Of a stretch of DNA of 64,000 nucleotides, positions 43,960-57,800 are shown one piece after another. Source of the stretch: Tubulanus polymorphus (taxonomy: Eukaryota > Nemertea > Palaeonemertea > Tubulaniformes > Tubulanidae); NCBI RefSeq assembly GCF_964204645.1, contig NC_134025.1:11909001-11973000 (forward strand), written 5' to 3'. The notes under the pieces were generated by a model, which saw nothing but the letters and a program-made list of their open reading frames with translations, did not search any database and had not been told where the DNA came from. Position 1 is the first letter of the stretch; each line of letters starts with the position of its first letter. Position numbers and translations under genes: made by a program.

Positions 43960-45810
43960 TTCGTTTTGAATGTTATTAAATAGAAAATTAAATTGAATAT
44001 ACAGATTTAAATGGTTGTTTTGACTTTGATTTTGAAGTACATGTACCTTTTGTATAGGAAAAAGAATGTATACATCGCATATATACATATATTATATGAA
44101 GCGGAAAGCTCTGGCAGAGAACCCCTTAAAACGAAACATAAACTACGCTCTCAAAGGTCGGCCTGGATAAGATATTTACCAGCTTTCCAATGTCGATGAA
44201 AATTTCCTTAATTATAGAGTTGGTTTTGAAAACTTTTGATTCGCTCATATGAATTTTATTCTTACTTCCTATCAATTCTGCAGCCAATAACTCAAATTGT
44301 TGCATGTATTTCGTTTTCTAAACCTGAAAATCAAAGCACAGGAAATACAACAATTCATGATGGTCCGTGGCAAAGGTTATATTCTGAGGTTGTCCTCCTT
44401 CAGGTGATTTATCTTCATCATTGATTCTAAATAGCATCTCCGATGAAATGAATATGAAACAAATTGTTAAGCGGTTCTTGGCTGAAATTGTTTGGATATT
44501 TTGTAAACTTAGCATAGGCTGCCCCACGATTTATTGCAATTCAATGGGCATCAAATTTTAATTGGCGGAAGGCCCACATTGATGAATTGTAGGCCTCATG
44601 TCAACAACTTAAAATTGCTTCCGCGGCCTGGATAACCAAGATAAAAAACATGACGTCCTCTAAAATAATCTGTTTGTGATCATCAAGACCTTTTGACAAA
44701 GTCCATGACAAACTTTCTGCTGACTTGAAGTTGGAATTGAAATCGACGCAGGATCAGATTCGCTGAAATAGTACGCCTAGGTCTAGTCTGCGGTTCCTTG
44801 CGCCAGGTGCCTTGCAGTGTAGGCCGTGATGAAGCTGCTCGTTTACCCCAGGGGTGGATCCAGACGTGAATAGTACATGACCCGTACGTGACCTGTACGT
44901 GGCTTTTTCCATACCTTTTGAAAAACAATGGCAATTTTTTCAGGGCCATTTTACCACGCATCTAATAAGAGCTATCTACGGTATCAGGACAATTCCACCC
45001 CCGCTGCAATTGTCCCCTAATTGTGGGGTTATTGTCTGGGGGGCAATTGTCCTAGAACCATGGCTACACATCATACACGGCCTTTCTTATACCAGGACTG
45101 CATGGATATTGCCCTTTTTAAAAAGTATACCTTTTATCTTTTTGTGCAGTCAAATTCGGCCCCTGACCTCACCCGAGCAATGGTCATTTCGGATTTAGGA
45201 GTCTGGATAATATTGGCATGGACCTTCAAAGGGAACAAAATAATTTTGACAGAGTAATGGTCTGTATCCGCCTCTGACAATAAAAAAGAACAGTAGCGAT
45301 ACCTATAATCAAAACTATTTGTAGGTATGAATAATAAATAAATTTTATTTATTTGAACGATCACAGACTTAACATGATTAGCATCAATGAAAAATTTAAA
45401 TAGGACAGCAGAAAAAAATGAAGGACGGCAATTGATTTATCATTTATAATATTATGTACATAATTGAGCACAAGAGTAGGTAGTGTAATCTTGTGGCGTG
45501 AATCAGCCACCAAACCTGCTATAATAGGCTACTAGCTAAATATAAGTTCAACCAAATCATCTCAATGTACACATACTTGACATAATTATGGATGTATAAA
45601 CCAGTTTAAACGTCCATCGTGATACACCTTTGATTTTGGATATATACACGTATGTTTTTGTGTAAATTGATCGTAACATCTTCAAGATCTACAGAAATAC
45701 TTTGAAGTCATTTCATCCAACAAAAAATAGAAAATGAATTCGAAAACAAAACTGCAGGGTGGCGATCCATTAAATTATTGATTATCACAAGACTAATAAT
45801 AGTTCTCCCT
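43960..45810. other. Convergent intergenic region between DNAL1 and CFAP61
   Basis: Both genes run into this 1.9 kb stretch. It has no supported coding sequence. TTTATT repeats at about 45344-45352 give AATAAA on the minus strand, a candidate CFAP61 poly(A) signal. A fragment at 44846 (GGGGTGGATCCAGACG) matches the ends of the element at 23513. Confidence 0.5.
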
Positions 45811-48800
45811 TTACACCATCCCAGGCTTTGCATACATCGGCAAATGGTAATCGTTATAAGTGAGAAAACTGAGTAATCTTGTTTCTACGGCTCGTTTTGC
45901 CCCGGAGTTCTTGTATTCATCTTGCAAGGCTTGTCTCGTAACGCGATTTATCTAGAAAATTTACAGAGAAAAATATTCGTTAGTAAGTTGTTAGTTGTTA
46001 TTCCGTCATATATCTAATCTCTTTGTTTACATCAGCTCTACAAAATATAATTCAGTTTATCCGACTATGAGCCTGATACTTAATTTTATGAAAATAGGTG
46101 CACTGGGTACTAAATAAAGTAAAAAGTAGCCCCTCCAATATTTTGCTTCAAAAATTTGAAATATGAAAAGTACTTCTGAATTTCAAAATTTGATGTATGG
46201 ACTCTCATCCATTCCCTGGAAAAAAGCTTTGAGCTTTCTGAGCCCTTGTGATCCTAGAGCCTACCAAAAAGTGAATTAGCCAATTAGCCAAATCTTGAGG
46301 CTGTTGTGCAGCCCTTGATAAAAAGATTTAATAGCTAAAATTATTTTAGATGGACTTTCATGTTTTTTCAATAAGAATCTTGTAGATCCTTGATCTATGT
46401 TTCACAATTTCTACATAAGATGGAAATGCCCCATTGCAAAAAGCGCTACCACACATATGAAAAAGGGCAGGCCTATGTACCAAAATAGGATAGGCTAGCA
46501 GTGGAAGGTAACTAGTCATACTCTGTTAATTCATTATAAGATACGTCATTATTTGAAATGTCAATAATTTTGAGTTACAATTTGTACTCCAATTCAATTT
46601 AGTAAATATAAATCATCAGTGTTACAGATATGACGGTCCCAAATATAATGACTTAACCCTTTCAGTGCGTCTACACCGCAGTGCGGAGTACAAATCAGTG
46701 ATGGATTTTGCTAGTACACCGCACTGCAGTGTATTGATGTAATTAGTAATTACTAATTATCTCTCTTGAAAGATGGCAGCACCTGTCAAACATAGTGAAA
46801 TATTAGTAACTAACGATACACCACGCCGCGGTGTAGACACACTATAGGGGCATTCCCGTTATTCAACACACTAGGGTGGAATTTTTCAGAATTTTCAAAT
46901 TATCTTCAGCACTATAGGGTATTAATTAGCCAGCACTGAAAGGGTTATGCGAGCTTGACTAAATAAGAATAAAACTGATTGTTTACTAATTCGAATTGGA
47001 TTGGTGGGTTACGTACGTTCATATCATCATCGACTAATGCGCGGACGCGTTCTTCTAGAGCTTCAACATTTTCAGACTGAAAAACGAACAACATGCAATG
47101 ATTTGAAATGTATGAATATAATTACAAAAAGCCTTATATACAGCATAATTTGTTCCAGATACATTGAAAAACCGGGTGAATTACTAATCAACTTACAGGC
47201 TGCAAGACCAGCAGTTCACGCACTTCATCTCGGAAATCTGGAAAACGGTCGTGGAATAGGGCCAGACTCCAAGCTTCACTGAAAAAGCTTTTAAACAAAA
47301 AATAACAAATTTGTTATTCATGTGTAGATTATGTCACAACTTAAAGATACTTTCATAGAAACTTTTTTAGACTTGAAGCAAGAAAACTTTGCAAAAAGCT
47401 TTCGCAGAAATGTACAAATTCTGAGAAGCACAGCATTAAGCCACGAAGCCACGAAATATTGGTCTGGCCTTTTGTAGCAGAATCATGTTTTCAAAGAGAA
47501 ATTAACACGACATGGACGTAAGTGTGAGCAGCTTTTTTCATGTATTCAGTGGTCCTCGTTCTTAAAAGAATTGATGCATGTTTGTGCAATCCAAGCATGA
47601 TTTGAGGCTTATTTTCCCATCACTTGAGGGAATTTCAACTATTGGTCGGGCTTTGGCAGGAGCTGTGAATTTACAAAGAATGTATATTTTGCACTAATAT
47701 TTTTTCAAAACTTTGATATCCTGCAAAAGGCTGATGAATCTAAAAGGCATTTATATAATCTGTAAATCAATGTATCGTGCCAGGTCAGGCAATATGTTCT
47801 GGTTGGTTGCATACCTGTACAAATCTGGGACAAGATTTTCATCAAATCGTGATAGCAGATTGTTCATATAACGCTGATGTATGCCATAAAGACATAACAA
47901 GTTCTTTGAAATTTTCTGTAATGAAAATTAGTGTAAATTGTACGTATACAGTATATAGTATGTAATCAATTAATAACAATCCAACAAAACCGCAATTATC
48001 AAATATTGTCAACTTATCTGACTGACCAGCAAAATGGCTAAAAGATAATACCTGTTTTGATAGACAGGTGATAGTTTCAACCATTTGGTACTGATTAATG
48101 TGAAGTCGGAAAAACTCTGGTTCACCACCAGGAGTTCCTGTTATAATTTCTTTGCCCTAAAAAAAGATCAAATGCTAAACAATAGGTTAACGTCTTTTCA
48201 GTCCAACCGATTCCCAGTTGACCAGCCCAATACAAAGTTATAGAAACAAAAGATCATTAAGGCTTATCATAAATTTTTGTAAAAACCTATACCACAAGAT
48301 CGACTGGTAATAGTGAATTGCAATCATATGATTTTTGTATCACTTTACTTACGAAATCTATTTGTGCCATCTGAACATCCAAGGCTACTGTTAACCCTGG
48401 TTTAGCAACATGTAGGTAGTGAAATTGCCCTGTTAGATAATAGAATGGAACATGATGAACATTTAATGTCTGCCGAAGATTTCAGATTCAAATGATTCAT
48501 TTCGTTCTGCCCTTGATCAGTATCATACCTGGAAGGACACCGGCTTGAATCTTAGGTGTTCGATACATTGGGATGAGTTTCAGAATTTCAACGGGTGGCT
48601 CTTTCTCGGGCTCGAGTGTTGGATCAAATAAACTCAGCATTGTATTGGCAAGCTATAGTGATACCAAGATGTACATATAAGACATAAACAAATGAAAACT
48701 AACATATTGAGACTCAATGAAGGAATTACAATAGGGGTCCAAGGACACCAGCCCACATGGTGAAATCCTTTAGAATCTGACAATTTCAATATTCAACACC

Positions 48801-51800
48801 CCTTGGTGATGAAATACAGTAATCAAAGAGCTTAAAATAAATACAGTAATCAAAGAGCTTGAAACTCAAGCTAGAAACTCTTGAAAACCCCAATCATAGA
48901 ACTTGTCATAGGCAATAATTTTGAAATAGTCGTTTCAAAATATGCTTAGGTGCCAATATGGAAATACCATGTTATTCTGTCCCAAGTCGACTAATTATTT
49001 CAGAAGTTGAGAAATTAACTGAGGCCCATTACGCAAATCGACTTAAATTTCATTATAAGTGATACTTGAGATGTTCTGTAAATCAGCCCAATGACGTCAT
49101 AAACAATAACATTCAATAAATACACTTTACCTGTAAGCCAACTTCCTTCGAGTTAAAATTACCATGAGTCCACTGATCGGCATGGTATTTACGCTGGAAT
49201 TTAGTGAATGTACCCGCTCCGCGAATCGACACATCATTAGTATGGAAGGATGAATCGATGACAAGTTTACCATCGAAAACCAAACACGAATCATTGATCG
49301 CTGAAGACAGTACATGAGAGCATTATCTTAGTCAACACAAAATAGAGTACACAATTCATGTAATGATTTAAGATCTTGAGCAATCATGAATGAAAATGTA
49401 TTGATATGACATACAGTACCTTTGAACGCTTCATAGTCAATTGTTTTCTTGTAAAAGCTGAAGAAAGCCTATCAAAAAATGGCAATAGATTATGTAGCAG
49501 TCATGAAGTAAATAATTATCACATCATGTACGCAGTATTCACGTAGAAACCGGTCAGAATACCGATTAATATGCAAAATATGGAGAATTACCAGTAGACA
49601 TGTCAAATAAGACTATAGTGGTTTTCGGTAGTTATCAATTTTCCCTATTATTAGTGCATTTCTGAATACTTGGGCATGATAAATTGTAATCAGTAGACAA
49701 TAAGTACTATCCAAGTACAGAGTAGTAACATTTTCAAAAGGGTGAGAAGTATGCTATGTTAGTGGAAAGAGTACACCAGACTCTCCTATCCCCTGTATTC
49801 AAGAAATTCTTATTTAGAATTCGAGCTTTTAAAATCTTTGTGCAGTGCCATCTTTTCACTTAACAGGATTCAAACCCATGAAATCAAAATGGACACACCA
49901 CCGATTGGGCAAACCACTACATGATATGAAACCATGTGCTTTCATCTTATCACTACCAGGTTTGAAAGTTTATTCATCTAACATTTAAAATTACATATCT
50001 AAGGGTACATAGCTGCTGTGTTACAGATTACCAGTTCTGCGTTATTGAATACAACTACAAATTCTGTTGGAAATTCTAGTTAGCCAGGAATATTGCATGA
50101 ATCTTCAACTTACAGCACATTCGACTCGTACTGGTTTAGTGGAGGAAGTGAATGATGCCGCATATATTTCAGATCCTCCATTTCCATCATTCCACTGAGC
50201 CAGAATAAAACCTTGGTGAACTTGAACTCCGAGCGATTGTAGTGATTTCATTACGACATTATCAACAGTAACGTTGTTGAAACAGGTAGGCTGAAAAAAA
50301 AATGACCTAATCTCACCATATGGTTTTTCTTGGGTTAATTCACAAAAATACCAATGAAATTTACATGAAAGCAGTTTCCTTTAATACATGTACGTGATAC
50401 ATACTTGATCATTCAATGGAGGCTCGACCAAAATTATCCTATCACCGCTGATACCAAGTGTTACAAGTGTTTGTATGCAACAATATGCGTCCAGGTTGTT
50501 CCCATAGATCAAAACTTTACCTGAAAGCCAGTACCGGAATGTCAATATTTAAGAATTGGTGTTTCTCCCAAGAAAGAGATCATATATCTCCTAAATAGTT
50601 AAGCAAACACAGAATTGCATGTATAGGGTAACTCAACTCCATCTTAAAGTTGGAATAACCTTCCACCATAGAGAATCAAATATTTTGTAGTAATCAAATG
50701 AGTAGTAATAAATTCTCATATAGATTTTCATTTTCTGTTCGTTTTCATCTTGTAAGGTCGTTAGATGAAAACGCACCTGATTTATTGAGGAAATGATTTT
50801 CTAACCAGTACAATACAACGGCGGCATCGTAAGCATCATTGATGACGAACAGATTTTTTGGAGGTATATCCTGGTAACGTCGGTCTGGTCCATACGGCGC
50901 CTCAGCTGTCGTAACAAGCTTTGTAATATCGGCTTCATTCGGACATGGTATCTGATACTGTTGACCGGTGCATACTATAAGGTGATCATATGGAACGACT
51001 GAGGCATTGTTGACGATGACACTTTTTGTATTTCTGTAAGAAGAGTTGTGAACGATATTCACTTCATAAACCTGTAGTCGAGATTCTTTTAGTTTGGATA
51101 ATACACTGCGTAATACGTGAACATGATTGTAAGAGTATGACTGGATCTCAAAACAATGTGATCAGTGATACTTTCTTAAACTGCAAATTAGGCAGGAAAA
51201 AGCAATATTCGAGCTGAAGTATACTGATAAGAGAGAAGCATTCGGGTGTCTGCCACATTGATGTATTCGGTAATATATTCACGGTGCAGTCATTTTTTTA
51301 AAACTTTATCCTGTCAACCTCTCGTATACATATTTTAAACTCACTTAGAAGGTAATTTTTTCACTCTCTCTCTATTTGTGTTTTTTTACTATTTTGTCTC
51401 ATATTATCCCTCTTTGTTGATGTATTGCTATAATGTTTCATCATGAAATTTGACAATCTGAGAATTTCAATATTCAACACCCCATCAATCAATGTACTTA
51501 GGGTTCTGTAGCTCATCTATTCACCGCATTTGAGCATAGTTATTCTACTACTCTAGAGACCCTAGATACAGTTCCACAGGTGTAAGTTAAATTTGACTTT
51601 ATAGTTAAGACATTGAAAATGAATTGATTTTAACTCAATATACAGTATAATCTCAAATGCACTTACCTATCAATTGCAGTCATTTTGCCATATACTACAT
51701 TTACCCATGTTCTCAGTGACATATTGGCATGGTCATCTTGACTGTAGCACATACTGAAATGTATCAATGAAATATGGCACATATAAATGGAAATATTCAT

Positions 51801-54800
51801 AAAATGTAAATACGTAGGATAGCAAATGACTAGATGATGAGCAGATAGAAATCTCAATAAGGAACAGGTCAATTGAAAACTGTTATAAAATACAGTAAAC
51901 CATGCGTAAGTCGGATCTTATGGGACCAAGAAAAATCCTCAGACTTAGAAAAAGTCAGATTTCCAGCCTTTTTCCAAAAACTATGACTTGAGAGTAACAA
52001 GAAACGAAATTCTTAATATGGACTTTCCTAAATTTACATTTACATTTACAGCATTTCAGCTGTGAGTCGTGATGGAGACTCATTGTCAATCTATGCGATT
52101 CTAGTTGAACAATAACAGGTTTTCTGTCATTGGTGTCTTGTTAAAAGATGGCACAAACATCAGTAAGTATACTCCCCTTATGAAAATGGTACACGTGTAT
52201 TTAGCTAAATACACGTGTAATACACGTGTAATATGAAATTACACGTGTACTTTTGACGTGTATTTTGAAGTACATGTGTAAAACACGTGTATTTCTAAAA
52301 TACACATGTAGTTTGGACATGTATTTTGAATTACACGTGTACTGAAGATGTGTATTTTGAAATACACGTGTAACTTAGGACGTGTATTTTAAAAACACGT
52401 GTAAATACATGTGCAATCTGGATGCATGTACTAGGCTAAATTATACATGTACCTTGTTTCTCATAATTGGCCACTTTTGTGAACTGCAATAAAATTTGTA
52501 ATTACATCATTTAGCTTCACATGATTTCATAAAAAGTAAGATTTTGCATGTAATGTTCGGAGAATTGAAGGAATCTCCTGTCTATTTAATTGTTTGATCC
52601 TCATTTAGTAGTTTTTTCCAGGATGCCGTGTCAAAAAAGTCATGTTGTTTGTCCTGTATTGACTAGATTGGATCCTGTATGAATGAAGCACATGTCTTTG
52701 TTGCCCTCTGAATAAATCCAAAAACTGTTTCACAAAAATCATGATCTGAACAAAAAATTTTGGATATTTCATTTATTATCAAGATAACTAGAGGCTTAGG
52801 GGACTGCCCAAGCCCCGAATTACAATGTTATTTATGAAAAATGTTGAATATATTGCTGTCACCAGCTCCAAGTGTTCTGCTTTCCTTGTAGGCCCATTCA
52901 TTAATTTTGCTAGCTAGCTCTTCTTAGCCGAGGAGTCTTTTCAGTTGTTCATTAATGGGCATGTACACAAAAAATGTCCTTTTTCCTCTAATGTTGCCTT
53001 ATCATACTGTATATCACATAATGAACATTTGTATCATACCTGCAGTTTTTTAAATAATGTCTTATATACAGCGCAGTAATATTTGTTCACCTCCGCACAT
53101 AGAGAAAATCTTTTCAAAATAGGCATTTAGAACTGCGTAGAACCGCTTTTCAGTAACAGTAAATTCAACCGATCCAACAATCCAGTCAAAACAGTTGATG
53201 TGGATCCAGCTTCGAGGGAGAACGTCATATAATAGTAGTAACAGCCCCCTGAAGGGTCACCTCAGCATTTGTGTGGAGAGGATCATCTATTTCCATCAAT
53301 GAGCTGTGGCTGCAAAACAGATTAAACATTGTGGTGATTGGTCAAGTTCATATCGGATGAGTAGATTGGCAATTAAGATTGCATTCACTTTAGTCATAAG
53401 GCACTGTATTACTAACTTACGTCGTCACAACCATTGTCTGCATTATTGGTGGATTGTGGCCATTTTCAATTCTTAAATCTTCCAGATTCTCAAAATCGAC
53501 TTCTTGAAAAATCGAAATGTCCATCATTTAGCAACATATTACCATCTACAAAACAAGAAGTAATTTGAGAATAAATTATTCCCAAGCATATAGAACTTAA
53601 GGCTACAGTAAGCCTATACGTAGGTTGGTTTCCAGCTAGCGATTTCGTAGCCTATTGTTGCGATGAACATGCATAACGTACCAGATCGGACCTGGCTTTT
53701 TTGCCTGTAAGGGCTTATATACGAAATACATAGCATTGTCTATCATACATTATCCATTATATATGTATACACCATATTTTGTATGTTATACACATAAAAA
53801 GTATGTGGTACAATGCGATCGTCCAATATACAGACCCTGAGACAGACAGAGGCCATCCCCTCAATTAGAACTGAGCCCGCTTGTAAAAACTAACAACATT
53901 AACATTAAACTAAACAATTGGCCTATGCAATTGCATAATTCTCCATGTCTCTTTGTTTGTCCTGTCAACTTTATTGTCAAACCAATAATATACTTGTTTA
54001 ACATTGAATTGATAAGAAGAACCAATAAAGTCAATTTGATTTGCTTAGATTTAAAATGATCTTACCTCCAAATGTTTAACATGTAGGCCTACTCGCGTAT
54101 TTTAACTGACCTGCTACTTGCAATTTCTTTTTCAAACTCCATGCTTGCAAAAGACGAATTCGGTTGGTATACATCGATATTTACGGGTAATTTTTCCACT
54201 AAAAAGTGCATCTTTATGTTATTTGTCTTCCATTTTGGAACACTACTAAAATGAAAACCTCACCGACGAACTGACGAGCTCCGATTAAATGGTTTTCAAT
54301 GAACAGAAAAACAACCTAGACAAATCTAATCTCATCTAAATGTTGAATTAAATAGTAACAGGCCTTATTCATGCACCTTTTTGTCTATTTTTATAATACA
54401 GCGTATATTAAAATGATCGTCATTTCTTCACTGAATCGTTATTTTCAACTTACTTAATTGATTTTGCCTTAGCTTCATAATAACTTAGTATAAGTTATTT
54501 TTACGAATTAAATATCACTAATCACGATTATTCTTAAATTCTAAAAGAACTAAAATGCAGATGTAAAACTTATTAATAATTAAATAATCTATTTCAATTA
54601 AACTCCCAAGCACCCCTGCGCGGTGGCAGCCATATTGCCATTGTTAAGCAACACGTTTTCACGCCGTTTTCACAGGCTTTCACGATCTATTCAGTATTCT
54701 TTTCTCATAATGATTGCAAAACGCATTAATGGATGACAATGTATAATAGGGGATCATTGACAACTGGACCAAAAGTGACACTGCTTCTTTGTTTGCGGTG

Positions 54801-57800
54801 AAACACATAGTGGATCATTGAATGATTAGATTCATTACTATTAGTAGAGAGAGTGGATTCGAATGGAAGTGGAACAGAAAAAATCGAAGGCCATTTATTA
54901 TCCCGCGTTTAAAGGACGCGTTGTGGATTGTTCAGGTATGATTATTGTTATGTACATGTAGTAAAGTAAAGGTTTATTGTGTTGGGCTTCAGGCCACCAC
55001 AAGGTCACTAAAAGAATATGTTTATTGGAATGAAAACTAACATGAGTAAGTAAATATTGTACTTGTAGGCCTAAAAATTGTGAGTGATCATTCCAATCGT
55101 GAGGGATAAAAATGGAGTGTCTTTGGTGTTTATTCATCCAATCTAAAAACCACAGGGTCATTTTGATTTTGTTGTGCGTCCATCATCGCCATTAAATTTG
55201 TATGCTGGACATGAAATTAGGTCGCTGTCGGAGTTTCGATTGGGGACAAAAACGACGTTAGTGCAATCAATTCTTGACCATTTTTTTTCAAACTTTATAG
55301 GGTCTACACCAATAAGAATTGATCCGATGACCGACACTATAAAATTGGAATTCCCATTTTTTTGGCTTAAAAATGTGTCCACCAGGGGATTGTTGGAAAA
55401 CGATGTTAGTGCGAGAGAGCCTTCAATTTTCCACTGATTTCTCAACAACGACAGTGTGATGAAAATCAGGTATTTACATAATAGATTATATGAGCGTCGA
55501 AATGGTTTTAGTATAGATTACAGCGTGAGCATTGTAAATTCTTCTCATTTTAGGATGCCTACTCACTATTGGATGATACATTAGCTGCTGCCATACGCTG
55601 ATTAGTCGGAAAACCTAATACTGTTGGGTGCATGCATGCTGTCGTCCACTCATTTAAAAGAAGAACTTATTGTCAAGGCATTGGACTGGATGCGACGCAA
55701 TGAAAGTCTTCCATGAGGAAAAAAGTTGGACCCAAACCGGGTCAGCTAAATAATACGTAAGTACATGAATTCAATATATAATGGCTAGCGTTCATTTGTT
55801 GTTGAATTACAGGGGCGGATCCAAGCTGGAAGAACGAGGGTTCAGCTCTTATGAAAAGGGCCCTAGTCAATACAGGTCTCCCAGTGTGAAACGGTTGTAT
55901 GGGGTTTGTGCACTTTGATCATAGGGTGGAATTTTTCTCCTGTGATTCAAAAGGGCACTTGGTCAGAAAAGGGGAGGGTTTAACGTTTAATATGGCTCGA
56001 GGCGAACAATCACCGTGTCCTGATGCGTTGGGTGATTCAGTCGAAGGACGTGTTGGATTCGGGCGATTCAGTCGGCGCAGACCCTGACAAACTAGGTGAT
56101 TTTACCGACGATTTCATTGCACAACATAAGTGCTCGACGAAATTGCCTAATGTGTCCCCAGCTTTAGTCCATTTGAGACTTTAGTCCAAGCGGGCTATTG
56201 CATTCACCCTTCGTTCGTCTGTTGTTGGAATCCAGTATTTTGGGAAGTTTTAATACTCTTGATATTTAAGTTATACATATATCTATCCTAGCCATGTCTC
56301 CAGCCCAAAACTGGTCCGAATCAAGATGGCCAACTGCATTGGCCATTTTCATTCCCCAAAATCATAACTTATGCAATTTTTTGCAGTTTTCAAGGGAAAT
56401 TTTGAAGATGCTTCAATCTTGACACAAGATGGCCATCATGTGACCTTTTTTGTACCCAAAAAGGTCATTTTTGTCTTGTAGCTGCCTAATGGTTTGCAAT
56501 TTTTCTTTGAAATTTGTAATGGGTGTACATTCTTAACAATCTAAAACATACGAGACAGATTTTTCGATCAGTCAAGCGTGACACATTTGGCAGCCATCTT
56601 AGTGTCATCAGTTCTTATTCATAGATAGAAAAAGGTTTTTGAAGGAAAATATCAACAGGTTTTGACTTATAGTCTTGATATTTGATAATTGTTACCACTG
56701 TTGTAGTATTCATCTCATGTGGAATTGGGGTTACCCAGGTTTTTGTTCTCACCACCAGGGGGAGTTGAATATTGAATTATATAGGGGTCATTCATTTATT
56801 ACGTACGCATTAGGGGAGGGGGGAGGGGTCAGTGCAATTGCGTACTGTAATGCTTAATGTATATGAAAAAATGGCCGATTTTGCGTACAGAGGGGGAGGG
56901 GGTTATTATGTTGATTGGTTAGCATTCAAAACCATATGGGCATGGTGTCCCTAGACCCCTTGTTTTTCATCAGGTGGCGTTGAACATTGAAATTTCCAGA
57001 TTGTCAAGCATTTCACCATATGGCTTAAAATCAAGTCATTGAAGAGTGCAAAAACTGTTAACTGCAGAAGACTCTTAGAAAAAGCTACAGGATTCAATCA
57101 TCATCCCAAGCAGCTGAAGTTGAATTATTTATCCGGGTAAAGAAATCATTGTATACTTTTGCTTAATTTTTTCAAATGGTTATCATTTCAGAACAATGTC
57201 GAAAGGAGAAGGGTGCGAAAGAGGCCAACATAAGACATGCCATAACTCAAAGATTTATAAAATTTATGAAGATGAATAAATCAGTTAGTATGGAAAATGT
57301 GAATTTCTTGAGTATGTTCATTCTAAACAGCACATGGATTAAGGAGATTTCCTCACATGGTGGTTTGATTTGAATTCAACAAAAAATGGCAATTGAAGAC
57401 ACATGTATTTAGCGTGTAAGACACGTGTAATATTGGATGAAATACACGTGTAATTAGGATAAAGTACACGTGTAATACAAGATGAAAAACACGTGCAATA
57501 AGGATGAAGTACACGTGTAATTAGGATGAAGTACACGTGTAATTTGGATGAAGTACACGTGTAAAATTGGGCAAATTTTACACGTGTACTTGAAATACAC
57601 GTGTATTTTCATTTACAATTACACGTGTACCATTTTCGTAAGGGTCTTAACTGCTAGAGTCTAAGCATAAATAATTCATAAAGATTTCAAGGCCTACTCA
57701 TTACTTTGCAGTTGCTAGAGTCATTTGATGATTTTAACTGATCTTTTATTTTGGGACTAAGAAAAATACCATGAGAATACTATGTTTGTGACAATAGACA

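Larger units (their letters stand above)
52175..57644. mobile_element. 5.47 kb DNA transposon with ACACGTGTA subterminal arrays
   Basis: The ends are CCCTTATGAAAATGGTACAC at the left and, read inward from the right, CCCTTACGAAAATGGTACAC: 20 bp with one difference. Both ends continue into arrays of the palindrome ACACGTGTA: about eight good copies plus degenerate ones at 52190-52430, and about nine at 57408-57635. A TC dinucleotide flanks both ends and may be the target duplication. It interrupts an older MITE (parts 51891-52174 and 57645-57920). The interior has exon-like pieces on both strands that diverge from about 54.6 kb, but no transposase domain is recognisable. It carries a truncated foldback MITE at 56784. 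Confidence 0.8.

Noticed and set aside
55158-55448. 96-codon minus-strand frame
   Set aside because: Antisense to an equally open plus-strand segment; no splice or homology support.
52190-57640. ACACGTGTA arrays as CRISPR-like repeats
   Set aside because: Units are short palindromes with irregular 5-25 bp spacing in a eukaryotic transposon; no cas genes.
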